Shown: positions 29,830-38,827 of the stretch, in pieces
Numbering within the stretch: the stretch's first letter is position 1
How the letters are laid out: each line of letters begins with the position of its first letter
NCBI RefSeq assembly: GCF_001968815.1
Contig: NZ_MIEQ01000072.1
Location: 62,001-126,000 of the forward strand
DNA from: Motiliproteus sp. MSK22-1
GTDB taxonomy: Bacteria; Pseudomonadota; Gammaproteobacteria; Pseudomonadales; Balneatricaceae
Direction of reading: 5' to 3'
Length of the DNA stretch: 64,000 bases
Position numbers and translations under genes: made by a program
Notes under the pieces: model-generated
The model's input: the letters and a program-made list of their open reading frames with translations, nothing else
The model's database searches: none
What the model was told of the DNA's origin: nothing

Positions 29830-29952
29830 AGTAATCTCTATGAGTAAGTATTTCTCATCTATAGGTTTAAAATGATCCTTTGTCAATCTTCTTGAGGGAA
29901 CGCACCATATCGGCATGTTGATACAGATTCCAGTAAACCTTGAGGAAATGAT

Positions 29953-30621
29953 ATGCCTACGATATTACACCTTGACAGCAGTGCACGCCCTGTTGATAAC
30001 CCCGTTACTGAGTATAATTCGATCTCTAAAGCATTGGCTGGGGAATTTATTCAGCAGTGGCAGAAGCAACGACCTGAGGATCCGGTAATTTATCGAGACC
30101 TTGGGCAAAGTCCTCCTGATTTTGTCAGTCAGGATTGGATCGCTGCAGTCTTTACAGATGAGAATAATCGCACTGACTCTCAGCAGCAGCTACTCAGATT
30201 ATCTGATACGTTGATTGACGAACTAAATCAGGCCGAGATCATTTTAATGTCGACTCCCATGTATAACTACGGTATGCCTGCTGCGTTGAAGGCCTGGTTT
30301 GACCAGGTGATTCGTATTCATAAGACGTTCACCTTTGATTTAGAGCGAGGAGATTTTCCTCTTGAACCCATCATGTCGGGAAAAACATTGGTACTGGTGT
30401 CATCCTGTGGCGAGTTTGGTTTTGAACCCGGAGGAATCAGAGAGTCGATGAACCACCTCGGACCGCATATTGAAGTGCTGGGCAAATATCTGGGAGTGGA
30501 TCATTTTTTTGAAATACGAGCAGAATATCAGGAGTATGCTGATTACCGACACCAACAGTCGGTTCAGCAGGCTCGATCTGCCGCAATCGAATTAGCCGGA
30601 GATCTGGCCTACGCTTACTAA
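29953..30621 (+). CDS. azoR: FMN-dependent NADH-azoreductase AzoR
   Basis: 222-residue flavodoxin-fold reductase. The start ILHLDSSARP and STPMYNYGMPAALKAWFDQV and VSSCGEFGFEPGG are FMN-contact segments of the AzoR family. It reduces azo dyes and quinones with NADH. An upstream TTGAGGAAATGATATG supplies a ribosome site. It is divergent from the LysR gene. Confidence 0.9.
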   Translation: MPTILHLDSSARPVDNPVTEYNSISKALAGEFIQQWQKQRPEDPVIYRDLGQSPPDFVSQDWIAAVFTDENNRTDSQQQLLRLSDTLIDELNQAEIILMSTPMYNYGMPAALKAWFDQVIRIHKTFTFDLERGDFPLEPIMSGKTLVLVSSCGEFGFEPGGIRESMNHLGPHIEVLGKYLGVDHFFEIRAEYQEYADYRHQQSVQQARSAAIELAGDLAYAY

Positions 30622-30707
30622 GGAGCTTATGCTTAATTCCGTATAGAGTATAATGAATTTATTTGCGGGATTGCTAATATAGTGTTGCATCGAAATATAA
30701 CAGCGTA

Positions 30708-30734
30708 TCGAATGTGGAGGGTCTCCACAATCGA
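30708..30734. terminator. Hairpin between convergent azoR and thioesterase genes
   Basis: Inverted repeat TCGAATGTGGAG / CTCCACAATCGA (11 of 12 paired) with a 3-nt loop. No T-run on either side, so its role as a bidirectional terminator is tentative. Confidence 0.4.
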
Positions 30735-30779
30735 TGTGCTGTTCCGGTCACCGTCGGTTTTAAATGACAGCTTCTCTAT

Positions 30780-31214
30780 TCAGCTAAATTCCCTTAACTT
30801 GAGCTTTAGGGCGTCTTCCATGACAAGGGATTTTTCTTTGCGGGTGTCCGCCCATACCAGTACAGATTCCGCCGTGGCGAAACAAGAGTCATTAATAAAC
30901 AGCCCCTGACCGAGAATAACCGAGCTATTACCTATATGCAGGACTTTACAGCCAATGCGAACCTGATTGGGATAGTAGGCAGCGGCAAGGTATTTGAGTT
31001 TGAACTCGGCGATTACCCAGCCTGTACCAGAGCCTTCTGTACAGCCGGGCCACAGGTTTTCAAGGAAATCTACGCGACCTGTTTCGCAATAGGTTGCAAA
31101 GGCGACATTATTAACATGATTGAGTCGGTCAAGATCAGCATACCGTACAATATCATCTGCCCAATATTGGTAACTGGCCGCTTCTCGTAAATCTATAGTC
31201 GCTTCAGCACTCAT
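30780..31214 (-). CDS. Hot-dog acyl-CoA thioesterase of the box cluster
   Basis: 144 residues. The 4-hydroxybenzoyl-CoA thioesterase signature is seen in RYADLDRLNHVNNVAFATYCETGR (Asp, His, Asn). Next to boxB (23 bp) and co-directional, so it is likely to hydrolyse benzoyl-CoA or a pathway CoA ester, perhaps to relieve CoA trapping. This is inference from context. Confidence 0.8.
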   Translation of the reverse strand: MSAEATIDLREAASYQYWADDIVRYADLDRLNHVNNVAFATYCETGRVDFLENLWPGCTEGSGTGWVIAEFKLKYLAAAYYPNQVRIGCKVLHIGNSSVILGQGLFINDSCFATAESVLVWADTRKEKSLVMEDALKLKLREFS

Positions 31215-31237
31215 TGATGTTCCTTATTCATTCGGGT

Positions 31238-32692
31238 CTATTCCGGATCTATGCAAACATACTCAAAGTCGCCACCCTGTTTATTAATGCCTTCTTTTGG
31301 TGGCGCTATCCAGCCTGCATATTCACCGGGCTCAGTGACTGCTTTCATCAGACTGTTTATATAAGCCAGATCGGACTCCGATGGCAGCCATTGATCCTGC
31401 TGCTGTTGCCATGATTCTTTGCTCATCAACTTTCCGTCCGGGCTGACCGATAACTCTGAAAACTCTCCAACCTGGCGATTAAATGCCGGGTGAGGCTGAC
31501 TGAATTCAAACGTGACACCCAGTTTAGCAATGATCTTGTTCCAGCGATTCAGACCAGCCTGGCAGTCTTTTATGTAGTCGTCCAGCAATCGGGCATTAAT
31601 CGCTGTTAGTGCCGGGGTGTCTCGTATGACAAATTGATCCCCCTCCAGTTTTAGCACCGGATAGGTATCATTTTCCAGTTGATGATCGTCTTCGATGCGG
31701 GTTTCCTTATAGCGACCTTTTAAACCGGCGTTAAAGGCGTTAGCTCCGTTAGTTGAGACTTCTGCACCGAACAGATCACGGGAAACGGTTATATGGAAGT
31801 TAGCTTTTTTCTGTAGGGTAGGGAGGTCAATTACACCGAGCTTGCGAATCGCGTCTATTTCGTTAGGGTCAGATATTCCCGCTGCTTTCATCGCTTCACA
31901 GGTCCGCTGAATAATACGACCGACACCTGATTCTCCTACAAACATATGATGGGCTTCTTCCATCAGCATAAAACGACAGGAACGGGAGAGGGGATCAAAT
32001 CCAGATTGGGCTAAGGAGGCAAGCTGCATTTTACCGTCTCTGTCGGTAAAAAAAGTAAACATAAAGAATGACAGCCAGTCCGGTGTATCTTCATTAAATG
32101 CTCCTAGAATACGTGGTCTGTCTTCACTGCCTGAGCGACGATTAAGTAGTGCTTTTGCTTCTTCCCGGCCATCTTTGCCGAAGTACTTTTGTAACAGGTA
32201 AACCATGGCCCATAGATGACGACCCTCTTCTACATTTACCTGAAACAGATTGCGAAGATCATAGAGTGAAGGGCAGGTAGCGCCCAGGTGACGCTGCTGT
32301 TCTACTGAAGCCGGTTCGGTATCGGCCTGTATAACAATCAGCCGGCGCAGCATTGATCGGTATTCTGCTGGCACTTCCTGCCAGACGGGTTCGCCTTTAT
32401 GTTTTCCGAATGGAATGGTTCTGCCTTCTTCTTTTGGTGCCAGCAGGATGCCCCACCGATATTCCGGCATTTTTACATAATCGAAGGTTGCCCAGCCTGC
32501 GGGATCTACACCCACCGCTGTGCGTAGATACACCTGTGCTTCCTGGAACCCCTCCGGTCCCATGTTTTTCCACCAATCGATATAACCCGGGTGCCATGCT
32601 TCCAGGGCTTTTTTTAACGCTCTGTCCTCAGAAAGATTTACGTTGTTGGGAATCAACTCGTCGTAGTTTACTTCAATGGATGGTTTATTCAT
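31238..32692 (-). CDS. boxB: Benzoyl-CoA 2,3-epoxidase oxygenase subunit BoxB
   Basis: 484 residues. The diiron-binding motifs EEGRHLWA (Glu-x2-His) and EEAHHMFVGESG are visible. BoxB with the reductase BoxA converts benzoyl-CoA to 2,3-epoxybenzoyl-CoA; BoxA is not in the window. It lies downstream of boxC on the same strand. Confidence 0.95.
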   Translation of the reverse strand: MNKPSIEVNYDELIPNNVNLSEDRALKKALEAWHPGYIDWWKNMGPEGFQEAQVYLRTAVGVDPAGWATFDYVKMPEYRWGILLAPKEEGRTIPFGKHKGEPVWQEVPAEYRSMLRRLIVIQADTEPASVEQQRHLGATCPSLYDLRNLFQVNVEEGRHLWAMVYLLQKYFGKDGREEAKALLNRRSGSEDRPRILGAFNEDTPDWLSFFMFTFFTDRDGKMQLASLAQSGFDPLSRSCRFMLMEEAHHMFVGESGVGRIIQRTCEAMKAAGISDPNEIDAIRKLGVIDLPTLQKKANFHITVSRDLFGAEVSTNGANAFNAGLKGRYKETRIEDDHQLENDTYPVLKLEGDQFVIRDTPALTAINARLLDDYIKDCQAGLNRWNKIIAKLGVTFEFSQPHPAFNRQVGEFSELSVSPDGKLMSKESWQQQQDQWLPSESDLAYINSLMKAVTEPGEYAGWIAPPKEGINKQGGDFEYVCIDPE

Positions 32693-32770
32693 GGTCCCGT
32701 TCTCATCTGATAGTGTCGGCGCTGGTGCGGAGTTTTCAGTCTGATTCTCTGTGTCAGGTTCCCCTGACCG

Positions 32771-34447
32771 CTATACCCGCTCCTTGTTGTATTCTGGTCT
32801 TCCTCCACTGCCGTAAAGTCTTAAAGCGCCTTTTTCTCCTACAGCATTTGGACGCTGGAAGATCCAGTTCTGCCAAGCACTTAAACGGCCAAATATTTTT
32901 GTTTCCATGGTTTCCGGGCCAGCAAAGCGTAAGTTTGCTTCCATGCCCGTAAGGGCATCGGGTGAAAAACTGGCTCGTTCTTCAATGACCATACGGATTT
33001 CATCATCCCAATCGATATCATCCAGAGCCTCGGTAATCAGTCCCGCTTGTTGAGCTGCTTCTGCATCGAGATCTTCTGCAATGAGGTTGGCAACCAGCTC
33101 AAGGCTGTCAGGTTCTCCCAGAAAGCGGGTCTCCAGCCGTGATAGTCCATTCGGCATGGGGAGGGGGCCAAAATTTGTCGGGCTCAAACGGATTTTTGCT
33201 GAGGGTCTTGGATCATCTTCGTACTGGCCCTCCAGCATATAACTGCGGTCGACACTGAACAGCAACTCAGCGAGAAATCCGCTAAAGCAACTGCCTTGAT
33301 CGACCAGTGCAAAGCTGGATCGGGAGGTCATATCAATGCGCTTAAGGGTCCGCTTCCAATAGAGCATTATCTCTCGTACCAACCAATAATCGGTTGACTC
33401 TCTCAGTAGCTGGTCATAGCCAAATACCGCCTGTACTTCGCCTTCGGTACGGAAGATTAATGTCCCCAGTTCGGGTTCGTTGCTTCTTAAATGTAACAGC
33501 GCATCATCGAGTTGGCGGGCCAGCGCTAACGGCCAGAATTTATCGCCCTGTGTTTGAATATCCTCGAACAAACTGTTCCTGTGCGGATGGTTTTCACCTA
33601 AACATTCTGATTCTGGCCCCTTGAGGGTCAGGGTTGCCAGGGACTTTTCTCTGTTCAACGTTACGTTGAGGTCGGGATAGCGAATTGTATCGGCTTCAAT
33701 GCTGCGTTCCAGGGGGGTTAAACAGATCCCCTTGGCGTCTGGGCTGCGATTAGCCTGCTGACTGAATTCTTCTGCTCGTTGCTTTACCTGCCGGGTAAAC
33801 TGAGACCCCGGGATTACTTCATCCACCAATCGCCAATCCACGGCTTTCTGGCCGCCAATACCCTCTTCGGTGGTACAGAAAATATCGGATCGATCACGCC
33901 TTACTTTGCGCTTATCGACCAGTCGGGTTAGTCCTCCGGTTCCTGGAAGTACGGCAAGCAGCGGGACTTCCGGCAAAGATACGGTGGAGCTACCGTCATC
34001 GATCAGCATAATGTAGTCGGTGGCCAGCGCCAGTTCGTAGCCTCCTCCTGCTGCTGTCCCATTAATAGCGCAGATATAACGCTGCCCGGAGTTTTCACTG
34101 GCATCCTCAATTGAGTTGCGGGTTTCATTGGTGAATTTACAAAAGTTCACCTTATGGGCATGAGAAGACCCTGCCAGCATTCGAATATTGGCACCGGAAC
34201 AAAAAATTCGATTGTTGCTGGAACTGATGACTACAGCACCGACTTGCGGATATTCAAAACGCAATCTCTGGACTGCATCATAAAGCTCAATATCAACACC
34301 CAGATCATAGGAGTTCATTTTCAGCTCATAGCCGTCAAATAAGCCACCCTGTTCATCCACAGACAGGGTTAGATGGGCAACAGAACCGTTCACAGTGAGC
34401 TGCCAATGTCGATAACTGTCTGGCTGAGTCCGAAAATTGATCATCAC
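32771..34447 (-). CDS. boxC: 2,3-Epoxybenzoyl-CoA dihydrolase BoxC
   Basis: 558 residues, the size of BoxC, with two enoyl-CoA-hydratase/crotonase-like halves. The first carries FCSGANIRMLAG and ICAINGTAAGGGYELALATDY, typical oxyanion-hole sequences. It opens the epoxide ring, releasing formate. It starts the boxC-boxB-thioesterase operon. A promoter with a palindrome lies upstream (34448-34758). Confidence 0.95.
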   Translation of the reverse strand: MMINFRTQPDSYRHWQLTVNGSVAHLTLSVDEQGGLFDGYELKMNSYDLGVDIELYDAVQRLRFEYPQVGAVVISSSNNRIFCSGANIRMLAGSSHAHKVNFCKFTNETRNSIEDASENSGQRYICAINGTAAGGGYELALATDYIMLIDDGSSTVSLPEVPLLAVLPGTGGLTRLVDKRKVRRDRSDIFCTTEEGIGGQKAVDWRLVDEVIPGSQFTRQVKQRAEEFSQQANRSPDAKGICLTPLERSIEADTIRYPDLNVTLNREKSLATLTLKGPESECLGENHPHRNSLFEDIQTQGDKFWPLALARQLDDALLHLRSNEPELGTLIFRTEGEVQAVFGYDQLLRESTDYWLVREIMLYWKRTLKRIDMTSRSSFALVDQGSCFSGFLAELLFSVDRSYMLEGQYEDDPRPSAKIRLSPTNFGPLPMPNGLSRLETRFLGEPDSLELVANLIAEDLDAEAAQQAGLITEALDDIDWDDEIRMVIEERASFSPDALTGMEANLRFAGPETMETKIFGRLSAWQNWIFQRPNAVGEKGALRLYGSGGRPEYNKERV

Positions 34448-34758
34448 CTCTTCCTCGCTGTTGTGTTATTAGCAGCGTTATTAGCAGCCTGCTGTTTGTA
34501 GAAAGGCGCAGGACAGAGTCCTGACTATGTTTTACGTATGATTATTGATATGCAATATAGTTCCTTATGAATTATATTGCAACTAAAAGTGATATATATC
34601 AATGAGGGTTTTTAGATATTCATTAATAACAAATAGATATATACTTGTTGTGTGGTGGGAACGAATTGTATCGCTGGATATTCGGCAATATAGTGCCTTG
34701 GGTGTAGAGTTACAGAGGAGGTGAAAAATAAATACCAGTCCATTGGCATTTAGTATTA
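34448..34758 (-). promoter_or_regulatory. box promoter region with candidate operator
   Basis: Gene-free stretch. Inverted repeat TGCAATATA (34551-34559) and TATATTGCA (34573-34581), 13-bp spacer, about 100 bp ahead of boxC. TGCA-bearing sites are known for the BoxR repressor of other box clusters (family knowledge), so this is a candidate benzoyl-CoA-responsive operator. A 12-bp tandem pair also lies at 34465-34488. Confidence 0.5.
34465..34488. repeat. 12-bp perfect tandem pair upstream of boxC
   Basis: GTTATTAGCAGC twice in a row, 18 bp before the boxC start. Confidence 0.8.
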
Positions 34759-35235
34759 TTAGCGGCTGAATTCGATGCTTCCCTGGGGGAGCAGGTAAAG
34801 AACAAGAGCCTCACCTTCGGTTACGGTTGGATGATGCGAGCTACCCGGAGGGTATACCCACCAACCGGCACTGTGGCCATCAAAGCGTGCACCGGGTGTT
34901 ATTGGCATAATCATATTGATTTCCCCTAGCGGGTGACAATGATGTGGTCCTTTTAGATCTTTCATCATGACGACATCGACGCTGAAATTATGGGTCTTCT
35001 GTCCTGGCTTTATAACCCTGCCATAGCGGATGCCTCCAGCCTCATGCTGGCACATCCAACCTTCGGAAATAGCTTGCTGGCAGGCCTGTTTAATTTTTAG
35101 AAAGTGCTCACCTTCAGCTGGAAATTGTGTGTTCAGCTGCTTCGCCATGGACCGATTTAGCGTATCTTCAGAAAGGTATGAAGTGACGACAGCGATCAGT
35201 TTTTCAAACTGGTTGATATTCATGTCTGGCTCCAT
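34759..35235 (-). CDS. DUF4863 protein (hydroxylaminobenzoate-lyase-like)
   Basis: 158 residues from ATG 35235 (GGAG 8 bp upstream; ATG 35223 with another GGAG is also possible). Cupin-like features are HHCHPLGEINMIMP and GSSHHPTVTEGEALVLYLLPQGSIEF. DUF4863 proteins occur in box clusters and include p-hydroxylaminobenzoate lyases. Here it probably serves aromatic-acid degradation. It is the gene next to boxC on the same strand. Confidence 0.8.
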   Translation of the reverse strand: MEPDMNINQFEKLIAVVTSYLSEDTLNRSMAKQLNTQFPAEGEHFLKIKQACQQAISEGWMCQHEAGGIRYGRVIKPGQKTHNFSVDVVMMKDLKGPHHCHPLGEINMIMPITPGARFDGHSAGWWVYPPGSSHHPTVTEGEALVLYLLPQGSIEFSR

Positions 35236-35608
35236 AATCAACACTCCATCTGAGTTGAGTGCTCTGGTTATAAAATGCGGTTATTTCGGAGAATCTTTTG
35301 GACAATTTCAGAGATTCCTTAGCATTTGGACTAACAAATATCACATTGAATATGTATTTTAGTACTTAAACTACAGTGGCGAGTATAACTATTTTTGTTG
35401 TATTGTGCATTATAGTGCTTTTGTGGGCTGCGATTATCCTGGTCAGCAGGCTCAGAGATATGATTTATCCATTACTGGGGTTGTTAAGTAGAGATAGGGA
35501 AGAGATAGAAAAACACAGAGGGGATAGACAAGTGCGCAGAAACAGAGGGCACTATAACGGAGGGTTCTATCCTGTTTGCAGTGCTCTCTGTTCTTTGTTT
35601 TCTGTTGG

Positions 35609-36889
35609 TTAGCTCAGATTGCTGTATTTGCTTATGATCAGGGACGCATTTACGCCTCCAAAACCCAACCCATTACAGAGTGCATGTTCAACTTCTGTGG
35701 CTCTTGCACGATTCGGAACAAGATCCAAATCAGCCATTGTCGCATCCGGGTTATCCAGGTTAATGGTGGGCGGCATTAAATCATTGATAACGGCCTGGGC
35801 TGTAAAAATAGATTCAATTCCCCCGGCGGCACCCAGCAGATGGCCGGTTGCTGATTTGGTTGAGGAGATTGCCACCTTGCACAGGTCATCGCCCAGCAGG
35901 TTTCTTAAAGCAGCAATTTCAGCACCGTCTCCGACGGGGGTTGATGTGGCATGAGCATTAATGTAGTTCAATTTGTTTGCGGTGATATTTGCCATGGCCA
36001 GCGCAGTTCCCATTGATCTTGCACCTCCTGATCCATCTTCAGGGCCCGAGGTGATATGGTGAGCGTCAGCGCTGGTGCCATAGCCGGTGATCTCTGCCAA
36101 GGGGCTTGCGCCTCGTGCCAGTGCGTGTTCCAGCTCTTCAATGACCAATAAGCCAGCACCTTCGCCCATTACAAACCCGTCACGATCCTGATCAAATGGT
36201 CGTGATGCCTCTCTGGGACTTTCGTTGCGGGTTGAAAGAGCCTTTAATGCATTGAATCCTGCCAGTGACAAAGGATCAACGCAGGCTTCTGCTCCCCCAA
36301 CCAGTGCGACTCTGGCCTCGCCGGAACGAATTATTCTCAAGCCGTCACCAATTGCCTGAATACCTGCTGCACAAGCGGTCACTGGTGTTCCGATAGGTCC
36401 TTTGAAGCCATATTTTATTGAGACGTTACCCGCAGCCAGGTTTGCCAGAAATGCTGGGACAACAAAGGGTGATATTTTCTTGTGGCCGCGACTTACAAGC
36501 GTTTGTTGCGCTTTGGTGATAGTCGGAAAGCCACCGATGCCGGTTGCTATTATCGTCGCGGTAGCAGCCTGCTCCGCTTCTGTTACAGGGAACCAGTTGG
36601 CTTGGGTCAGAGCCTCCTGACTGGCAGCCAAGGCATAAATGGTAAAAAGATCGAGCTTCTTACGGTCCTTCAGGGGTAATACTTCATCCAGCTCCAGTCC
36701 AGCTTCAGAATCCTGTTCTCTATCGGGTACCAGGCCTGCGATTTTTACCGGCAGCTCTGATACATCAAAGCGGTCAATCGCTCCTATGCCTGATTTAGCC
36801 GCGGTAAGGCGCTTCCAGACTTTATCTACACCACAGCCTAACGGGCTGACTATTCCCATGCCGGTTATAACGATACGTGTATGTGTCAT
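35609..36889 (-). CDS. fabF: 3-Oxoacyl-ACP synthase II (FabF-type)
   Basis: 426 residues. The active-site Cys is in VTACAAGIQAIG, and both His motifs are intact (NAHATSTPVGDGAE and KSATGHLLGAAGGIE), so it should be a working ketosynthase. Unlike housekeeping fabF it is not beside acpP or fabG. It may be a secondary enzyme for an altered fatty acid. It is divergent from a TetR regulator. Confidence 0.92.
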   Translation of the reverse strand: MTHTRIVITGMGIVSPLGCGVDKVWKRLTAAKSGIGAIDRFDVSELPVKIAGLVPDREQDSEAGLELDEVLPLKDRKKLDLFTIYALAASQEALTQANWFPVTEAEQAATATIIATGIGGFPTITKAQQTLVSRGHKKISPFVVPAFLANLAAGNVSIKYGFKGPIGTPVTACAAGIQAIGDGLRIIRSGEARVALVGGAEACVDPLSLAGFNALKALSTRNESPREASRPFDQDRDGFVMGEGAGLLVIEELEHALARGASPLAEITGYGTSADAHHITSGPEDGSGGARSMGTALAMANITANKLNYINAHATSTPVGDGAEIAALRNLLGDDLCKVAISSTKSATGHLLGAAGGIESIFTAQAVINDLMPPTINLDNPDATMADLDLVPNRARATEVEHALCNGLGFGGVNASLIISKYSNLS

Positions 36890-36982
36890 AGCTTAGTTAC
36901 AACAGTAGTTTATGGTGAAAATGATGCTATAACGTTCTAACATATGATCAAGATAATATTTACTCTATCGAGGTTCCTTAGG

Positions 36983-37621
36983 ATGCCTTATTCAGCCACT
37001 CATAAAGCTAAGACCAAAGAACGAATCTTAAAGTCGGCAACAAATCTTTTCTGTCGTTATGGTTTTGATAAGGTTTCTATTGCCCAGGTCATGAAGCTTG
37101 CAAAAATGACCCATGGTGCTTTTTATGCGCACTTTGATTCAAAGGAAGCCCTATACAAAGAAAGTTTTGTTGCTGCACTCAAACGCAGTAGCGCAAGGCG
37201 TTTGATCAAGGAGCCGTTTTCTATTAAGAACCTTATGGCGTTGGTGACGGGGTATTTAAATCTGGATAATTTAAATAAAGAAAATACACCGAGCTCTGAA
37301 GCATTCTTATCCAATGATATTGGTAATTCGAATGTAGAAGTTAAAAAACTCTATGAGCAGTCGTATCTTACACTGGTTAAACTGTTTGAAAACAGGCTCA
37401 GGGCATTAACTCGATTAAAAAATTCACCATTGAATATAGATGCTGAATCAATACCTGATAAGTCTCGTGCCATATTGTCCTGTCTGATCGGTGCACTGGC
37501 AATATCAAAAACCATAAATCTGGAAAATGAGCGGCAAGCCATATTAGTTGCAGCCCAAAACCAGATATTCAGCATACTGGGAATTCAAAATCCGGAACAA
37601 CAGGCAGAATCGGCTGTTTAG
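36983..37621 (+). CDS. TetR-family transcriptional regulator
   Basis: 212 residues from ATG 36983; a longer frame at 36944 adds residues before the helix-turn-helix. The DNA-binding domain reads KERILKSATNLFCRYGFDKV and AKMTHGAFYAHFDSKEALYKESF. The C-terminal ligand domain is not diagnostic. Divergent with fabF (about 95 bp), so autoregulation and control of fabF are likely. Confidence 0.88.
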   Translation: MPYSATHKAKTKERILKSATNLFCRYGFDKVSIAQVMKLAKMTHGAFYAHFDSKEALYKESFVAALKRSSARRLIKEPFSIKNLMALVTGYLNLDNLNKENTPSSEAFLSNDIGNSNVEVKKLYEQSYLTLVKLFENRLRALTRLKNSPLNIDAESIPDKSRAILSCLIGALAISKTINLENERQAILVAAQNQIFSILGIQNPEQQAESAV

Positions 37622-37807
37622 CTGCCCTCCGATTAACGGCACTTCCAAACAACCAGCATGTCTTTAACTTCAGCCCTGATCACCAACCGCTCTGAATATC
37701 ACAGCCCAAGGCATTTGGGATGTCGCCTGGAGGGCTGGATTCTTTGGGATTGTGCAGGTTCTTGACTGGTATCGATCTTGTCGACAGTAACTACAGTTTA
37801 GTGACGA

Positions 37808-37993
37808 TCAACGTGCATTATCTGAAGAAGGCTTTCCTAAGACGATATGACGAGGGCCTGCAATATTCTGCTGACCTGTAATACCGCGATCAATCTGCTC
37901 GATTTTTCCACCAGCTTTGAGAAAAGCTGCCGTTTGTTCTTCGATGGATTGATGTGTTTCGGTCGCTGCTGTTTTCTTTGGTTTCGCCGCCAT
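37808..37993 (-). CDS. Small conserved-looking protein
   Basis: 61 residues, lysine-rich at the N-terminus with a middle IEEQTAAFLKAGGKIEQIDRG and ending GPRHIVLGKPSSDN. The AFLKAGGKIEQI pattern resembles a short family I recall from marine gammaproteobacteria; its role is unknown. There is an AGGAG-like site about 10 bp before the ATG (rc of GGAGTCC). Confidence 0.5.
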   Translation of the reverse strand: MAAKPKKTAATETHQSIEEQTAAFLKAGGKIEQIDRGITGQQNIAGPRHIVLGKPSSDNAR

Positions 37994-38274
37994 AGTGAAG
38001 GAGTCCGTATGAGAAAATTTCTCTACATCTTATCAGTTTTTAGTTTATATATCTTGCCGTTACTATGAGTCGGCCAAAAATATGAGAATTTGGAGTAAGA
38101 GTTCAGGAAAGAAAAGTAAAGCTTAACGGGTTGTATTTAAAGAGATTAGGTTTAGAGCTATGGATAAAATTGGCGAATAAAAATAATGTTCAAAAAAATG
38201 TAAATATTATCTGATATTTTCGTTTTATCGAGTGCAGAATGCAGAAGGAATGGATAGCAGTACTCTCTCTGTTT

Positions 38275-38310
38275 AAGGATCCTTTGAACAAGCCCTTTCG
38301 GCCCCTGACA
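38275..38310 (+). repeat. Dispersed intergenic repeat, copy B
   Basis: AAGGATCCTTTGAACAAGCC then CTTTCGGCCCC, similar to copy A at 17897 and copy C at 51771. The remainder of 38069-38407 holds the inverted repeat at 38302-38381 and no gene. Confidence 0.45.
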
Positions 38311-38381
38311 GCCCATAGAGCGCACAATTGACTTATTCACCGGTTCCCTATCGGTCATGGTATGGTAAATGCTGTCAGGGG
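38302..38381. repeat. 11-bp perfect inverted repeat with 58-bp spacer
   Basis: CCCCTGACAGC at 38302-38312 and GCTGTCAGGGG at 38371-38381. Too widely spaced for a simple terminator; it could bound a decayed mini-element. Confidence 0.6.
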
Positions 38382-38407
38382 CGAGTCTATAGCTTATGTG
38401 AGATGTT

Positions 38408-38827
38408 ATGGGAATCAGATGCTTTACACACATTCATGAGATGGAATCTTTGGGCGGGGAAGTTGTTTGCACTTTTTATCGTCCTCACGGAGGAGCACCG
38501 GAGGAGCATGGAAAGTATCTTGCAGACTGGCTTTCGGGTAAGCGCCTGGTTAACGGTATTGAGAGAGACTTTCAGGAGGGACGTGATCATAATCGAGCCG
38601 GACAAATGGCGATTGACCTTATGGCTTCTATCAAGAAGCAGACGCCTTGTGAAGTTTTCCCGACAGGCTCTTCAGGTATGGGTGAGGATTTTGTATATCA
38701 TATCTTTTTCAGTGATGGCGTTTTCAGTTTGTTTTGCGAAGATTGTTACTCCAGAACCAATATTATGACTGTTGTAGATGAATACGATTCAGCGCAAGTG
38801 AAAAAGGCGCTTTCTGTCAATAAGTGA
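38408..38827 (+). CDS. Unknown protein resembling a phage-related family
   Basis: 139 residues. The start MGIRCFTHIHE, then CTFYRPHGGAPEEHGKYLADWLSG and GIERDF and FPTGSSGMGEDFVYHIFF resemble a small protein family (beginning MGTRS, with YRQxDGYPEGHG) common in phages and some bacteria. The function is unknown. It has no partner genes here and may be a remnant of a mobile element. Confidence 0.6.
   Translation: MGIRCFTHIHEMESLGGEVVCTFYRPHGGAPEEHGKYLADWLSGKRLVNGIERDFQEGRDHNRAGQMAIDLMASIKKQTPCEVFPTGSSGMGEDFVYHIFFSDGVFSLFCEDCYSRTNIMTVVDEYDSAQVKKALSVNK

Noticed and set aside
35376-35612. 78-residue open frame with a membrane-like segment and GTG start
   Set aside because: No ribosome site, overlaps the fabF 3' end, and no recognised motif.
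38302-38381. Integron attC site
   Set aside because: The characteristic GTTRRRY and RYYYAAC core sites are absent and no integrase or cassette array is present.
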